In this document: piece by piece, positions 8,529-17,933 of the stretch
Layout: every line of letters begins with the position of its first letter
How positions within the stretch are numbered: position 1 is the stretch's first letter
NCBI RefSeq assembly: GCF_003345255.1
Contig: NZ_CP029331.1
Span: forward strand, 186,001 to 250,000
Source: Pseudothauera hydrothermalis
GTDB taxonomy: Bacteria > Pseudomonadota > Gammaproteobacteria > Burkholderiales > Rhodocyclaceae
DNA: 64,000 bases
Direction of reading: 5' to 3'
The notes under the pieces: generated by a model
Databases searched by the model: none
What the model was told of the DNA's origin: nothing
The model's input: the letters and a program-made list of their open reading frames with translations, nothing else
Made by a program: the position numbers and the translations under genes

Positions 8529-9944
8529 TCAGCGACGTGCCATGCGCTTGACCGTAGCGGCAGCGTCGATGCGGCCTGCGCTGGCAAAGGCTTCCAGGTT
8601 GTCCTCGATGCGGTCCGGGTCGTAGAGGTAATTCACCATCACGCCCCAGGATTGCTCCAGGCCTTTCGCCGAGGTGTCGGCCAGCCAGTTGAGCCGCTCG
8701 ATGCGCGCGCCATTGCCCAGGTGAAAGCGCGCCACCGGGTCAGCCGGTTTGCCTTCGCGCCGCGCATTGAGCAGGTAATCGGCGGCCACCCGCATCAGTG
8801 GCGCTTGAAGTGCTCGCGCCAGGGCGTGGTCTTCTTGCCAGCCCGGTTGACCGGCGAGCACTTCGCGCAAGCGCGGCGACTCGGGGCCGTCGATACCGGC
8901 GGCGGCCAGGCGCTTCCAGTCGGCGTCGGTGAACGCTGCGGTCACTTCCGCCGGGTGTGTGCTCGCCCAGCGGGCCAGGCCCGGAATCGGCGACAAGGTG
9001 GCGAAAGTCTTGAGCTTGGGAAAGTCGCGTTGCAAATCATCGACCACCCGCTTGAGCAGGAAATTGCCGAAAGACACGCCACGCAGCCCGCTCTGGGTGT
9101 TGCTGATGGAATAAAAGATCGCCGTGCTGGCGCGTGTGGTATCCAGCACCGGGGCATGTTCGTCGAGCAGTTGCTGAACGTTGTCGGTCAGCTCCTCGAC
9201 CAGTGCGACTTCGACGAAGATCAGCGGCTCCAGTGGCATGCGCGGATGGAAAAAGCCATAGCAGCGACGATCCGAATCGAGCCGGTTTTTCAGATCGGTC
9301 CATGAGCGGATCTCGTGCACCGCTTCGTACTCCACCAGTTTTTCCAGCAATGCGGCCGGTGATTGCCAGGTAATGCGTTTGAGCTCCAGAAAACCGACGT
9401 CGAACCAGGCTGACAGCCGTGCTTGCAGTTCGCGATCGAGCGACTGCAATGCCGGGTCGTCGGGCAGATAACGTAGCAGGTCGGCGCGCAGATCGACCAG
9501 AAATTTGACGCCCTGGGGGATGGCGTTGAATTGAGTGAGGATGCGGATGCGCGCCGAGCGCATGGCGGCGCGCAACGCGGCTTCCGCGTCCCACTGCTGC
9601 GGGGTTCCGACCGCTGCTTGGTAAGCCTCATGGGCGCGGGCGATGCGTTGTGGGTCGGGGCCGAATTCCAGCGCGATGATGCGCAAGAAGGCGTGACGCC
9701 CGGCGTCGTCCAGGCGCAGATAGGTTTCGGCCAGGCGTGCGGCGCGCTGGCGTGTGGAGACTTCGCCGCCGCGGCCCTCGGCGCATTCATGCAATTGCCG
9801 GCGAATACGCTCGATGGTTTTTTCGGACGGCTCGTCTTTGCGGCCGGTGGCGGAGGCCATGAATTCACGCATCTTGTCGAGGCCGCGAGCCATTAGTCCG
9901 GGTGCCATGCCTGGTTCCTTGCGCTTGCCGAAAGCCTGGATCAT
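8529..9944 (-). CDS. Malonyl-CoA decarboxylase
   Basis: A 471-residue protein of the malonyl-CoA decarboxylase (MCD) family, which converts malonyl-CoA to acetyl-CoA and CO2. The N-terminal helical half runs to about residue 170. The catalytic GNAT-like half contains the family run CYGFFHPRMPLEPLIFVEVAL, a TAIFYSISNTQSGLRGVSFGNFLLKRVV block and FHLGNGARIERLNW, with the conserved serine and histidine regions. The ATG at 9944 gives a normal family length; a longer reading to 10163 adds arginine-rich sequence without homology. No matB-like malonyl-CoA synthetase is adjacent, so it may serve malonyl-CoA turnover. Confidence 0.92.
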   Translation of the reverse strand: MIQAFGKRKEPGMAPGLMARGLDKMREFMASATGRKDEPSEKTIERIRRQLHECAEGRGGEVSTRQRAARLAETYLRLDDAGRHAFLRIIALEFGPDPQRIARAHEAYQAAVGTPQQWDAEAALRAAMRSARIRILTQFNAIPQGVKFLVDLRADLLRYLPDDPALQSLDRELQARLSAWFDVGFLELKRITWQSPAALLEKLVEYEAVHEIRSWTDLKNRLDSDRRCYGFFHPRMPLEPLIFVEVALVEELTDNVQQLLDEHAPVLDTTRASTAIFYSISNTQSGLRGVSFGNFLLKRVVDDLQRDFPKLKTFATLSPIPGLARWASTHPAEVTAAFTDADWKRLAAAGIDGPESPRLREVLAGQPGWQEDHALARALQAPLMRVAADYLLNARREGKPADPVARFHLGNGARIERLNWLADTSAKGLEQSWGVMVNYLYDPDRIEDNLEAFASAGRIDAAATVKRMARR

Positions 9945-10122
9945 ACCGCGTCTGCGGCCGCCGGTTTCGCGCACCGGAAGGCCGCGCCAGCGCGGCTTCG
10001 CGCACGGGTTTCGATAACGGCCCGGAACTGCGTCACGACCGAGTGCGAATCGTCGATTCGCCGATGTCATCTGCGCAAAGATTCGGGCATCATTACGGCA
10101 TACCTGCAAATGACGTGCGCCG

Positions 10123-10551
10123 ATGACACCGAATACGCAAACCGATGCGACCGGGCGTTCCAATGATGCGCAGCGCCCGCCCGCCCTGCGTGTGTTGCTG
10201 GCAGCGCCCGAGGAGGCTCAGGCCGGGCCGATGGCGTCGGTGCTGCAAGGCTCGGCCGATATCGAACTGGCCGGCTGGACCGACAGTGAAAGCCGTGCGA
10301 TGCAGCTCTTTTTTCTGCTCGATCCGGATGTCACCGTACTCGACTGGCGGGTGTCGGTATCCGAACCGGCGCGCCTGGTCGGTCTGCTCAAGCGGGTGGC
10401 GCCTTATGCGCGTATCGTTTGCGTGGTGCCGGCGCCGGACTCCATGCCGGCGCGTGCGGCGCGGGCGCTGGGGGCGGACGAAGTGGTCACCTGCGAGGCC
10501 CTGCCCGAGCTGTTGCATGCGTGGGCTGCCGCGCGCGGCCACACGCCCTAA
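10123..10551 (+). CDS. Degenerate receiver-domain (response regulator-like) protein
   Basis: A 142-residue stand-alone protein that looks like a CheY-type receiver fold: [10 protein letters not shown] (beta1), [10 protein letters not shown] with an aspartate at the phosphorylation position, [10 protein letters not shown] (beta4) and a C-terminal [16 protein letters not shown] helix. The usual acidic pair after beta1 is replaced by AAPEE and the beta4 serine/threonine and beta5 lysine are not obvious, so phosphorylation is unlikely. No output domain is present. It is divergent from the malonyl-CoA decarboxylase gene and its stop overlaps the convergent lgt stop by three bases. Function unknown. 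Confidence 0.6.
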   Translation: MTPNTQTDATGRSNDAQRPPALRVLLAAPEEAQAGPMASVLQGSADIELAGWTDSESRAMQLFFLLDPDVTVLDWRVSVSEPARLVGLLKRVAPYARIVCVVPAPDSMPARAARALGADEVVTCEALPELLHAWAAARGHTP

Positions 10552-11336
10552 GCGCTCTGGCGCGGCGCTGCCAGCAACCACGCGCCTGCAAGAATCATCG
10601 GCACGCACAGCCATTGCGCGGTGGATAGCCCCAAAGACAGGGTGCCGAAGATGCCCGGATCCGGCGTGCGGAAAAACTCCGCAGCAAACCGCAAAACCCC
10701 GTAGCCCAGCAAAAAGGCGCCCGAGACTGCGCGCGGCGGGCGCGGACGGGCGGCGAACAGCCACAGGATGACGAATAGCAGCAAGCCTTCGCCGAGCGCC
10801 TGATAGAGCTGTGACGGATGGCGCGGCAGCGAATCCACCCACGGAAACACCATCGCCCAGGGCAGATCCGGATCGGCCGGGCGGCCCCATAGCTCGCCGT
10901 TGATGAAATTGCCGATGCGCCCCGCAGCCAGTCCGGTGGGCACCAGCGGGGCGATGAAGTCGGTGATCTGCCAGAACCCCTTGCCGTGGCGACGGCCATA
11001 GAGCCACATCGCCACCAGTACCCCTAAAAAGCCGCCGTGAAAGCTCATGCCGCCTTTCCAGATGGCGGGGATTTCCAGCGGATGCGTGAAGTAATAGCCG
11101 GGCTGGAAAAACAATACTTCACCCAGCCGGCCGCCGATGACCACGCCCAGCACACCGTAGAGCAGCAGGTCGTCGATCTGGGGGCCGTTCCACCCCAGCT
11201 CGGGGCGGCGTCGGGCGTGCACGCGGCCGAGCAGCATGAACAAGATGAAGGCGAGCAAGTACATCAGACCGTACCAGCGCACCGAGAGCGGGCCGAGCGT
11301 CAAGGCGATCGGGTCAAATTGCGGATGAACCAGCAT
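10548..11336 (-). CDS. lgt: Prolipoprotein diacylglyceryl transferase
   Basis: A 262-residue inner-membrane enzyme that moves the diacylglyceryl group of phosphatidylglycerol to the lipobox cysteine of prolipoproteins. Diagnostic segments are [11 protein letters not shown] near the start, [11 protein letters not shown] with the essential histidine, and the Lgt signature [16 protein letters not shown] later [12 protein letters not shown] block completes the family pattern. Start ATG 11336 gives the usual [12 protein letters not shown]-terminus; the longer frame is not conserved. It follows the yceH-like gene on the same strand. Confidence 0.97.
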   Translation of the reverse strand: MLVHPQFDPIALTLGPLSVRWYGLMYLLAFILFMLLGRVHARRRPELGWNGPQIDDLLLYGVLGVVIGGRLGEVLFFQPGYYFTHPLEIPAIWKGGMSFHGGFLGVLVAMWLYGRRHGKGFWQITDFIAPLVPTGLAAGRIGNFINGELWGRPADPDLPWAMVFPWVDSLPRHPSQLYQALGEGLLLFVILWLFAARPRPPRAVSGAFLLGYGVLRFAAEFFRTPDPGIFGTLSLGLSTAQWLCVPMILAGAWLLAAPRQSA

Positions 11337-11364
11337 GGGCGAAGGGTGTATCGGTGTTTCCGGG

Positions 11365-12051
11365 TTATTCGAACTGCGCGCGGAAGCGCTCGAACGCGCC
11401 GCGCAGCGCATCGATGTCTTGGCGCAGGCGGCGTACTTCGGCTTCGAGCGCTGCAATGCGTTCGCGGGCGGAGGGCGTCTGGGCGGTGTCGGCACCGTGG
11501 GGTTCGGTCTGCAAGCTCAACTCTTGCGTGCCGCCGAGTAGATGCGTCCAACGCACCTCTTTGGTGCCGGGCGCGCGTGGCAGTGCGGCCACCATTGGCG
11601 GATACTTCTCTGCCAGATGTTCCAGGATGGCCTCGACCTCGGCGATCTCACCAAAACGGTGCATGCGCTCGCAGCGTTGACGGATTTCGCCGGCCGTCTG
11701 CGCGCCGCGCAGCAGCAAGGTGGCCAACACGGCTTGTTCGGCCGGCGGCAAGGAGTGGCGCAGACGCACCAAGTGCTCGTACTTGGCTACGCGCCCGCCG
11801 GGCTGATCCCGGCGTGCCACCAAGCGGCGCCCGATCAGGCTGTCGACCGCATGCTGCACGGCTTCTTCGGACAAGGACATGACCGGATCGCGTCCGGTGA
11901 GTTGATTGCACCCGGCAGTGAGCGCATTGATCGACATCGGATAGCTGTCGGGCGTGAGGAAGTGCTTTTCGATCAGCACGCCGAGCACGCGCACTTCGCA
12001 AGGGTCCAAATCGAAGCTGGTATCGTCGGTGGGCGGCTGTTGTGCATCCAT
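11365..12051 (-). CDS. YceH (DUF480) family protein
   Basis: A 228-residue cytoplasmic protein of the YceH/DUF480 family, two tandem winged-helix domains of unknown function. Visible family blocks are [30 protein letters not shown] and [18 protein letters not shown] in the first domain and [22 protein letters not shown] in the second. The C-terminal 45 residues form a coiled coil ([30 protein letters not shown]). The ATG at 12051 is preferred. The gene diverges from ilvD and precedes lgt by 28 bases, so the two may share a transcript. Confidence 0.88.
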   Translation of the reverse strand: MDAQQPPTDDTSFDLDPCEVRVLGVLIEKHFLTPDSYPMSINALTAGCNQLTGRDPVMSLSEEAVQHAVDSLIGRRLVARRDQPGGRVAKYEHLVRLRHSLPPAEQAVLATLLLRGAQTAGEIRQRCERMHRFGEIAEVEAILEHLAEKYPPMVAALPRAPGTKEVRWTHLLGGTQELSLQTEPHGADTAQTPSARERIAALEAEVRRLRQDIDALRGAFERFRAQFE

Positions 12052-12194
12052 GGGCAAACCATCTGTGCGGTGAAGGGGCGATGATAACGCAGCCGGCAAC
12101 ATCGTCCGTTTGGCCGTTTGAGCGGATTCTGGCGTGTCGGGCTGGCAGGGGTACAATCGGCATCTTTCCCTCGCAGCCTTTTGCGGAGTCAGTC

Positions 12195-14045
12195 ATGCCC
12201 CAGTACCGTTCCCGAACGTCCACCGCCGGTCGCAACATGGCGGGTGCGCGCGCCCTGTGGCGTGCCACCGGTATGAAGGACGAGGATTTCAGCAAGCCCA
12301 TCATCGCCGTGGCCAACAGTTTTACCCAGTTCGTGCCGGGGCATGTGCATCTCAAGGACCTCGGCCAATTGGTGGCGCGCGAAATCGAGGCCGCCGGCGG
12401 CGTGGCCAAGGAGTTCAACACCATCGCGGTCGACGATGGCATTGCCATGGGGCACGGCGGCATGCTGTATTCCCTGCCCAGCCGGGAATTGATCGCCGAT
12501 AGCGTCGAGTACATGGTCAATGCCCACACCGCGGATGCGCTGGTGTGCATTTCCAACTGTGACAAGATCACCCCGGGCATGTTGATGGCCGCGCTGCGCC
12601 TCAATATTCCCACCATTTTCGTGTCCGGCGGGCCGATGGAAGCCGGCAAGGTGAAATGGGACGCCAAGGTGATTCCGCTCGATCTGGTCGATGCCATGGT
12701 CAAGGCGGCCGACAAAAATTGTTCCGATGAGGAAGTCGCGGCGGTGGAACGCTCCGCCTGCCCCACCTGCGGCTCCTGTTCCGGCATGTTCACCGCCAAT
12801 TCGATGAACTGCCTGACCGAGGCGCTGGGGTTGTCGCTGCCGGGCAATGGCACCACGCTGGCCACCCACGCCGATCGCGAAAAGCTGTTCAGGGAGGCCG
12901 GCCGGCGCATCGTCGAGCTGGCCAAACGTTACTACGAACAGGATGACGCCTCGGTGCTGCCGCGCTCGATCGCGAGCTTCCGGGCTTTTGAGAACGCCAT
13001 GAGTCTGGACGTGGCCATGGGCGGTTCCACCAATACCGTGCTGCATCTGTTGGCCGCGGCGCGCGAGGCCGGCGTGAACTTCACCATGGCCGACATCGAC
13101 CGCATCAGCCGGCGAGTGCCTTGCCTGTGCAAGGTGGCGCCAGCCGTGCCGGATGTGCATATCGAGGATGTCCATCGCGCCGGCGGCATCATGGCCATCC
13201 TTGGCGAGCTCGACCGCGCCGGTCTGCTGCACCGCGACGTTCCCACGGTGCACAGCAAAACCCTGGGTGAAGCGCTGAGCCGCTGGGACATCATGCAGAC
13301 TCATGACAAAGCGGTGTTCGATTTCTTCCTTGCCGCGCCCGGCGGCGTGCCCACCCAGGTGGCGTTTTCGCAGAACCGCCGCTGGAACGAGCTCGATATG
13401 GACCGTGTGCGCGGCGTGATCCGCAACAAGGCCAACGCCTTTACCGCCGACGGCGGCCTGGCGGTGCTCTACGGCAACATTGCCGAGAAAGGCTGTATCG
13501 TCAAAACCGCCGGGGTGGACGAGTCCATTTGGCAATTCACCGGCAAGGCGCGGGTGTATGAAAGCCAGGAAGACGCGGTAGAGGGCATTCTGGGCGAACA
13601 GGTGCAAGCCGGCGATGTGGTGGTGATCCGCTACGAAGGTCCCAAGGGCGGTCCCGGCATGCAGGAAATGCTCTACCCCACCTCTTATCTGAAAAGTCGC
13701 GGGTTGGGCAAACAGTGTGCGCTACTGACCGACGGCCGTTTCTCCGGTGGCACCTCCGGTTTGTCCATCGGTCACGCCTCACCGGAAGCGGCCTGCGGTG
13801 GGGCCATCGCCCTCATCGAAGATGGCGACATCATCGAAATCGATATCCCCAAGCGCCGCATTCACTTGGCGGTGAGCGACGAGGAACTCGCCCGCCGTCG
13901 CGCGGCAATGGAAGCTCGGGGAGCGGCGGCCTGGAAACCCGCCAAGCGCGAGCGCAGCGTATCGGCTGCGCTGCAAGCCTATGCCGCGCTCACCACCAGT
14001 GCCGACACCGGCGCGGTGCGCGACCTCAGCCAGCTGCAGCGCTAA
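12195..14045 (+). CDS. ilvD: Dihydroxy-acid dehydratase
   Basis: A 616-residue enzyme of valine/isoleucine and pantothenate synthesis, dehydrating 2,3-dihydroxy-isovalerate and -methylvalerate to the 2-oxo acids. The iron-sulfur cysteines are seen in [11 protein letters not shown] and [18 protein letters not shown], and the C-terminal [15 protein letters not shown] forms the substrate site. Length and motif spacing match the long E. coli-type enzyme. The ATG at 12195 follows GGAG at good distance; the frame stays open farther upstream but without conservation. Its stop overlaps the convergent ChaN-like gene stop. Confidence 0.97.
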   Translation: MPQYRSRTSTAGRNMAGARALWRATGMKDEDFSKPIIAVANSFTQFVPGHVHLKDLGQLVAREIEAAGGVAKEFNTIAVDDGIAMGHGGMLYSLPSRELIADSVEYMVNAHTADALVCISNCDKITPGMLMAALRLNIPTIFVSGGPMEAGKVKWDAKVIPLDLVDAMVKAADKNCSDEEVAAVERSACPTCGSCSGMFTANSMNCLTEALGLSLPGNGTTLATHADREKLFREAGRRIVELAKRYYEQDDASVLPRSIASFRAFENAMSLDVAMGGSTNTVLHLLAAAREAGVNFTMADIDRISRRVPCLCKVAPAVPDVHIEDVHRAGGIMAILGELDRAGLLHRDVPTVHSKTLGEALSRWDIMQTHDKAVFDFFLAAPGGVPTQVAFSQNRRWNELDMDRVRGVIRNKANAFTADGGLAVLYGNIAEKGCIVKTAGVDESIWQFTGKARVYESQEDAVEGILGEQVQAGDVVVIRYEGPKGGPGMQEMLYPTSYLKSRGLGKQCALLTDGRFSGGTSGLSIGHASPEAACGGAIALIEDGDIIEIDIPKRRIHLAVSDEELARRRAAMEARGAAAWKPAKRERSVSAALQAYAALTTSADTGAVRDLSQLQR

Positions 14046-15010
14046 CGCTCATTGGCGCCGGCCGCCTCGGCGCGGCCGGCCGTGTCGATCGACCGGCGCT
14101 CCGTGCGAGTATCCGCGTTTCGCTCGGCTGGGACGCCATACACCGCCATGGCCAAGCCGGCCACCAGCTCGCCGCATGCGCTGTCCGCATCCCAAGGCAG
14201 CAGTACGGCGGCCTGCGGTAGCCCCAGGCTGGCCAACTGGTGCGGTACGCCCCAGCCGTGGCGCAGGTGGCCGCTGCCGATCAGACCCACCACCAGGGCT
14301 TCGGGGTACGCACGGCGCGCGGCGGCGATGGCTTCGGCCATGGCCCGGTCCCAGACCAACTGTGCCTCGATAAAGCGCTGGCCGGCCTGGTCGTGGTCAT
14401 CGCTTGGCCGCGGGTGGTGGTTGCGGTAGATGGTCTGCAGCCATTCGGTATAAGCCGGCGAAGGCGCCGCGGGGCGGCCCACACCTTGGCGGGCGTGCGC
14501 GGGGACGGCATCGAAACCGCTGCGCCGCACCGCCTGGATCAGCTCCCGATCCACATTGAGCGCCACCAGCGGGATGCGGTGCTGGCGGGCGAAGCGGAAA
14601 ATGTCCATGTAAAGCGCAGCATCCATGCGCCACACTTGTGCCCAGTCGCTGCGCACAAGGAAGGTCTCCTCATCGAGTTCGCCGCGCACCCAGGCATCCA
14701 GGGCGGGCTGCACCCGGCGGGGAAACATCTCCAGACCGATCGCCATGTTCGGCTGGCGCGCGTAGAGCGCCGACAGGGTGTCGAGCTGCCAGCGGTGATG
14801 CGCCATGCGGTCGTGGCGCTCGCCAAGCAGGACCACGCCGTTGTGCGCCAGGCCGTCTAACAGCAGATGCTCGGCCAGGCGTCCGCCGCCAGGGGCGATC
14901 CAGGTGGCTTCCGGCACGCAGGCGGCGCCGCGTGACGTGGCGTCGTCGGTGGATACGGCGCTGATGCATGCGGCCGCAAGCAGCACCGGGAGGATCGAGA
15001 TCGCTTTCAT
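14042..15010 (-). CDS. ChaN-like heme-binding family lipoprotein
   Basis: A 322-residue protein of the ChaN/DUF399 (TIKI-superfamily) group. It begins with a lipoprotein-like signal, LPVLLAAAC, with a cysteine at the expected +1 position. Family blocks are [17 protein letters not shown], with the glutamate-histidine pair, [18 protein letters not shown], and [17 protein letters not shown] with the second histidine. Members are outer-membrane-linked and bind heme in Campylobacter. The RBS AAGGAA lies nine bases before the ATG. It follows znuA on the same strand after a 165-base gap that can fold (see the leader entry). Confidence 0.82.
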   Translation of the reverse strand: MKAISILPVLLAAACISAVSTDDATSRGAACVPEATWIAPGGGRLAEHLLLDGLAHNGVVLLGERHDRMAHHRWQLDTLSALYARQPNMAIGLEMFPRRVQPALDAWVRGELDEETFLVRSDWAQVWRMDAALYMDIFRFARQHRIPLVALNVDRELIQAVRRSGFDAVPAHARQGVGRPAAPSPAYTEWLQTIYRNHHPRPSDDHDQAGQRFIEAQLVWDRAMAEAIAAARRAYPEALVVGLIGSGHLRHGWGVPHQLASLGLPQAAVLLPWDADSACGELVAGLAMAVYGVPAERNADTRTERRSIDTAGRAEAAGANER

Positions 15011-15034
15011 TGGTATTCCTTGCCGCTTGGGGTG

Positions 15035-15134
15035 CAAGGGATGGTCGCCGGCTCGCATCCGGCGCTTTGCTACCGGCCGAAGGCAGGCGCGCCGGGTAAG
15101 TCTCGGAGTCAGGCGCGCGCGTTCGGTTCCCTTG
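15035..15134 (-). promoter_or_regulatory. Candidate structured RNA leader upstream of the ChaN-like gene
   Basis: In the gap between znuA and the ChaN-like gene, minus-strand RNA could form a closed multi-branch fold. A 7-bp helix pairs 15128-15134 with 15035-15041 (CAAGGGA/TCCCTTG). Inside it, 15112-15118 pairs with 15087-15093 (GCGCGCC/GGCGCGC) and 15059-15064 pairs with 15046-15051 (CGCCGG/CCGGCG). It matches no riboswitch consensus I can recall. GC-rich DNA makes chance helices common, so this is only a candidate. Confidence 0.25.
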
Positions 15135-15143
15135 TTCAGCGCT

Positions 15144-15161
15144 GCCGCCAGCGCTGGCGGC
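15144..15161. repeat. 18-bp perfect palindrome after znuA
   Basis: GCCGCCAGCGCTGGCGGC is its own reverse complement and starts 15 bases downstream of... the znuA stop side of the gap (znuA ends at 15176). It could act as a stem that slows or ends transcription or protects the znu transcript 3' end. No T-run follows, so it is not a standard intrinsic terminator. Confidence 0.4.
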
Positions 15162-15175
15162 CTCGTCGAAATGAC

Positions 15176-16105
15176 TCAGTCGGCCGCGAGGCCGCCGAGC
15201 AGGGTGGCGAGGTTGTGGCGCATCATCGCTATGTAAGTGGGCGCCGGACCGTCGGCGGCCGATAGCGCGTCGGAATAGAGCGTGCCGCCCAGGCGCGCCC
15301 CGCTTTCATTGCGGATACGCTCGACCAGGCGCGGATCGGTCACGTTTTCCAGGAAAGCCGCGGGGATTTTTTCTGCGCGGATCTGACGGATCAGCCGGGC
15401 GATGCCTTGCGCGCTCGGTTCGGCGTTGCTGGCCACGCCGTGCGCGGCCACAAAGTGCAGACCGTAGGCCCGTTCGAAATAGCCAAAAGCATCGTGCGAG
15501 GTGACTACCTTGCGCCGTTCGGCCGGCAGCGCCGCCAAGGCGCGGCGGATGTCGGCATCCAGCGCCTGCAGCTCGGCGATGTAGCGTTCGGCGTTGGCGC
15601 GGTAGTGGGCTGTGTGCGCCGGGTCGGCGGCGGTGAGTCCGGCGGCGATGTTGCGCACGTAAATGATGGTGTTGGCAACATCCTGCCAGGCATGAGGGTC
15701 GACCCCATGCGTGTGTCGGTGGGCGTGGTCATGGTCATGCTCGTGTTCCGCCTCCGGTTGGCTGTGCAGTGCGGGAATGCCTTGCGAGGCAATCAGCACC
15801 GGACGTGGATGACCGGCCGAGCGGGCCAGGCGCTCGATCCACCCGTCGAAGCCCAATCCGTTGGCCACCACCAGCGCTGCGGCGCCCACCTTGCGGGCGT
15901 CCGAAGGGCGCGGCTGGTAGCCGTGCGCATCCTGGTCTGGGCCCACCAAGGCCTGTACCAGGACATGCTCGCCGCCCACCGCGGCGACCAGATCGGCGAG
16001 GATGGAAAAGCTGGCCACCACGTCCAGCTTGTCGGTCTCAGTGGCATGCGCTGGGCCAGCCAACAGGATGATCGACAGCATCAGAAAATTCAGGTACTTG
16101 CGCAT
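15176..16105 (-). CDS. znuA: Zinc (metal) ABC transporter substrate-binding protein ZnuA
   Basis: A 309-residue periplasmic cluster A-I metal-binding protein with signal peptide MRKYLNFLMLSIILLAGPAHA. Metal-site histidines appear in DAHGYQPRPSD, THGVDPHAWQD and VTSHDAFGYFERAYG, with the terminal aspartate in GTLYSDALS. A histidine/aspartate-rich loop (EHEHDHDHAHRHTHG, near residues 119-133) is typical of ZnuA proteins that chaperone zinc, which favours zinc over manganese. Upstream genes znuB and znuC and the linked zur support the assignment. Confidence 0.93.
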   Translation of the reverse strand: MRKYLNFLMLSIILLAGPAHATETDKLDVVASFSILADLVAAVGGEHVLVQALVGPDQDAHGYQPRPSDARKVGAAALVVANGLGFDGWIERLARSAGHPRPVLIASQGIPALHSQPEAEHEHDHDHAHRHTHGVDPHAWQDVANTIIYVRNIAAGLTAADPAHTAHYRANAERYIAELQALDADIRRALAALPAERRKVVTSHDAFGYFERAYGLHFVAAHGVASNAEPSAQGIARLIRQIRAEKIPAAFLENVTDPRLVERIRNESGARLGGTLYSDALSAADGPAPTYIAMMRHNLATLLGGLAAD

Positions 16106-16122
16106 GGGGCGACTCCGACGGA

Positions 16123-16989
16123 TCAGGATTCAAGATGGCTGCGCGCCGGCAGACGGGCGGCGAGCATGCCGTCCGGGGCGAGCAGCAGCGAGGCAAGATA
16201 GGCCAGGCCGCACATCAGCACGATGGCCGGGCCGGCCGGTACGTCGACATGGAAAGACAGCAGCAGACCGCCGAGCGCGCAGACCAAAGCAATGGCCGAT
16301 GCGGTTGCCAGCAGCGGCCCCAGGCGGCGGCTCCACAGCCGCGCGGCCGCCGCCGGCAGGATCATGATGCCTACCGCCATCAGCGTACCCAGCGCATGGA
16401 AACCGGCCACCAGGTTGAATACCACCAGCGCCAAAAAGCCGTAGTGCGCCACCGGCGACAAGCGGCTCACCCCGCGCAGGAAGGCCGGATCGAAGCATTC
16501 CAGGGCCAGCGGGCGCAGCAGCAACGCCAGGCCGAACAGGGTCAGGCTGGCGATCGCGGCGATCAACAGCAGCGAGGCGTCATCGAGCGCCAGCACCGAG
16601 CCGAACAGCACATGCAGCAGATCGAGGTTGTTGCCCCGCAGCGACACGATCATCACCCCGGCAGCCAGCGACAACAGGTAGAAGGTGGCCAGGCTGGCGT
16701 CTTCCTTGAGTATCGAGCTGCGGGTGACCAGGCCCGCGGCCAGTACCACCGCCAGGCCGGCCAGGATGCCGCCCACCGTCATCGCGCCCAGCGACAGACC
16801 GAAGGCGAGATAGCCAAGGGCAGCGCCCGGCAGGATGGCGTGGCTCATCGCGTCGCCCATCAGGCTCATGCGGCGCAGCATCAGAAACACGCCCACCGGC
16901 GTGGCGCCCAGTGCCAGCGCCAGGCAGCCGGCGAGCGCACGGCGCATGAATTCGAAATCGACAAAGGGCATGACCAGCGCGTCGATCAT
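16123..16989 (-). CDS. znuB: Zinc ABC transporter permease ZnuB
   Basis: A 288-residue ABC-3 family inner-membrane permease with about eight or nine membrane segments. Family motifs include RRMSLMGDAMSHAILPGAALGYL near residues 40-62 and VFNLVAGFHALGTLMAVGIMILPAAAARLW near 190-220. It forms the channel through which ZnuA-delivered zinc passes. The ATG overlaps the znuC stop as ATGA, so the pair is translationally coupled, and znuA follows 17 bases after its stop. Confidence 0.94.
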   Translation of the reverse strand: MIDALVMPFVDFEFMRRALAGCLALALGATPVGVFLMLRRMSLMGDAMSHAILPGAALGYLAFGLSLGAMTVGGILAGLAVVLAAGLVTRSSILKEDASLATFYLLSLAAGVMIVSLRGNNLDLLHVLFGSVLALDDASLLLIAAIASLTLFGLALLLRPLALECFDPAFLRGVSRLSPVAHYGFLALVVFNLVAGFHALGTLMAVGIMILPAAAARLWSRRLGPLLATASAIALVCALGGLLLSFHVDVPAGPAIVLMCGLAYLASLLLAPDGMLAARLPARSHLES

Positions 16990-17738
16990 GCGCTCACCTT
17001 GCCGATGTGTGCGTCACGGTGGCATACCGCGGCCTGTTCGTCGAACGCCTCGGAAAGCTGCCGGGCGCGGGCAAGCAGCGGCTCGGTCAGCACCTCGGCG
17101 GTGGGGCCGAAGGCCACCGGTTCGCGGGCCAACAGCAAACACATGGGGAAGTGGCGCCGAACCAGCTCGAGGTCATGAACCACGGTGAGGAGGGTGCGCC
17201 CTTCCCGATGCCAGGCGAGGATCAATTGCATCAAATCCTCCACGGTGCGCGCGTCGAGTGCGGCAAAGGGTTCGTCGAGCAGGATCAGCGGCGCATCCTG
17301 CAGGATCAGACGGGCAAAACGCACCCGCTGCATCTGACCGCCCGACAGCGAGCCGATCGGGCGGGATTCGAAGCCGGATAGCCCCACGGCGGCAAGCGCC
17401 TGCGCGATGCGGGCTGCGTGCGAGGCGCGAACCCGTCCGAAGGCGCCGATTTCGTGCCACAGCCCCATGGCCACCATCTCGAACACCGACACCGGAAAAC
17501 TGCTGTCCAGTTCGCCGCGCTGCGGCAGGTAGGCGATGCGGGCAGCGGGCGCGCCGCTTCGCCGGATATGGCCGCCCAATGCACGCAGCTCGCCGGCCAG
17601 ACCTTTGAGCAGGGTGGATTTACCAGCCCCGTTGGGGCCGACCACGGCAATCAGTGCGCCGTCGGGCACATGCAGGCTCAGATGGTGAACCGCCGGGTGG
17701 CGATCATAGCCGAGGGTGAGATCTTCGAGTTGAAGCAT
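16986..17738 (-). CDS. znuC: Zinc ABC transporter ATP-binding protein ZnuC
   Basis: A 250-residue ABC ATPase that powers zinc import. Walker A is GPNGAGKST, the Q-loop region YLPQRGELD, the signature LSGGQMQRVRFAR, Walker B LILLDEPFAALD and the switch histidine in TVVHDLELV. The sequence SSFPVSVFEMVAMGLW matches the metal-type ABC-3 ATPases. The ATG 17738 starts directly at the conserved LQLEDLTLGY strand; an in-frame extension to 17780 lies inside the neighbouring small gene. It follows that small gene by eight bases. Confidence 0.94.
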   Translation of the reverse strand: MLQLEDLTLGYDRHPAVHHLSLHVPDGALIAVVGPNGAGKSTLLKGLAGELRALGGHIRRSGAPAARIAYLPQRGELDSSFPVSVFEMVAMGLWHEIGAFGRVRASHAARIAQALAAVGLSGFESRPIGSLSGGQMQRVRFARLILQDAPLILLDEPFAALDARTVEDLMQLILAWHREGRTLLTVVHDLELVRRHFPMCLLLAREPVAFGPTAEVLTEPLLARARQLSEAFDEQAAVCHRDAHIGKVSA

Positions 17739-17746
17739 CGGCTGGC

Positions 17747-17872
17747 TCAGCGCGACAGCGCCCAAAATACCGCGACCCATAGCAGGGTGCTGGCCGCTGC
17801 AGCCAGCGCCAGGCGTTGGGCCAAGCCGCTACCGAGCAAGCCTGCGCGGGGCGCGTGGTGGTGAGGTTTCAT
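17747..17872 (-). CDS. Small His-rich single-pass membrane protein of the znu operon
   Basis: A 41-residue reading frame: a basic, histidine-containing N-terminus (MKPHHHAPRAG) followed by one hydrophobic span (LALAAAASTLLWVAVFWAL). It sits directly behind a candidate Zur box and eight bases before znuC, so it would be the first gene of the zinc-uptake transcript. I do not recognise a family. The histidine cluster, spacing and promoter position argue that it is real and related to zinc. It could still be a chance frame in GC-rich DNA. Confidence 0.5.
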   Translation of the reverse strand: MKPHHHAPRAGLLGSGLAQRLALAAAASTLLWVAVFWALSR

Positions 17873-17906
17873 GGTGTCAAAAAAGTAGTGGGGCTGTGGG
17901 GGAAAA

Positions 17907-17921
17907 TGCAACAGTGTTGCG
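17907..17921. promoter_or_regulatory. Candidate Zur box upstream of the znu genes
   Basis: TGCAACA-G-TGTTGCG is a near-perfect dyad (6-bp core arms GCAACA/TGTTGC). It lies between the zur stop (17934) and the small ORF that leads znuCBA (start 17872). The same pattern recurs at 18423-18437 in front of zur and the divergent zrm-like operon, which is the main argument for a shared zinc-responsive regulator. Confidence 0.6.
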
Positions 17922-17933
17922 TGTTGATTTGGC

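Noticed and set aside
12118-12157. Sigma-70 promoter TTGAGC...TACAAT before ilvD
   Set aside because: The spacing is 28 bases, far too long; only the -10-like TACAAT remains and that is weak.
12189-13607. A 472-residue minus-strand frame opposite ilvD
   Set aside because: It is antisense to a highly conserved enzyme and shows no motifs.
15011-15175. Cobalamin or TPP riboswitch in the znuA-ChaN gap
   Set aside because: A GGGAA and a CCGAGAC stretch looked suggestive, but the conserved boxes and their order are missing.
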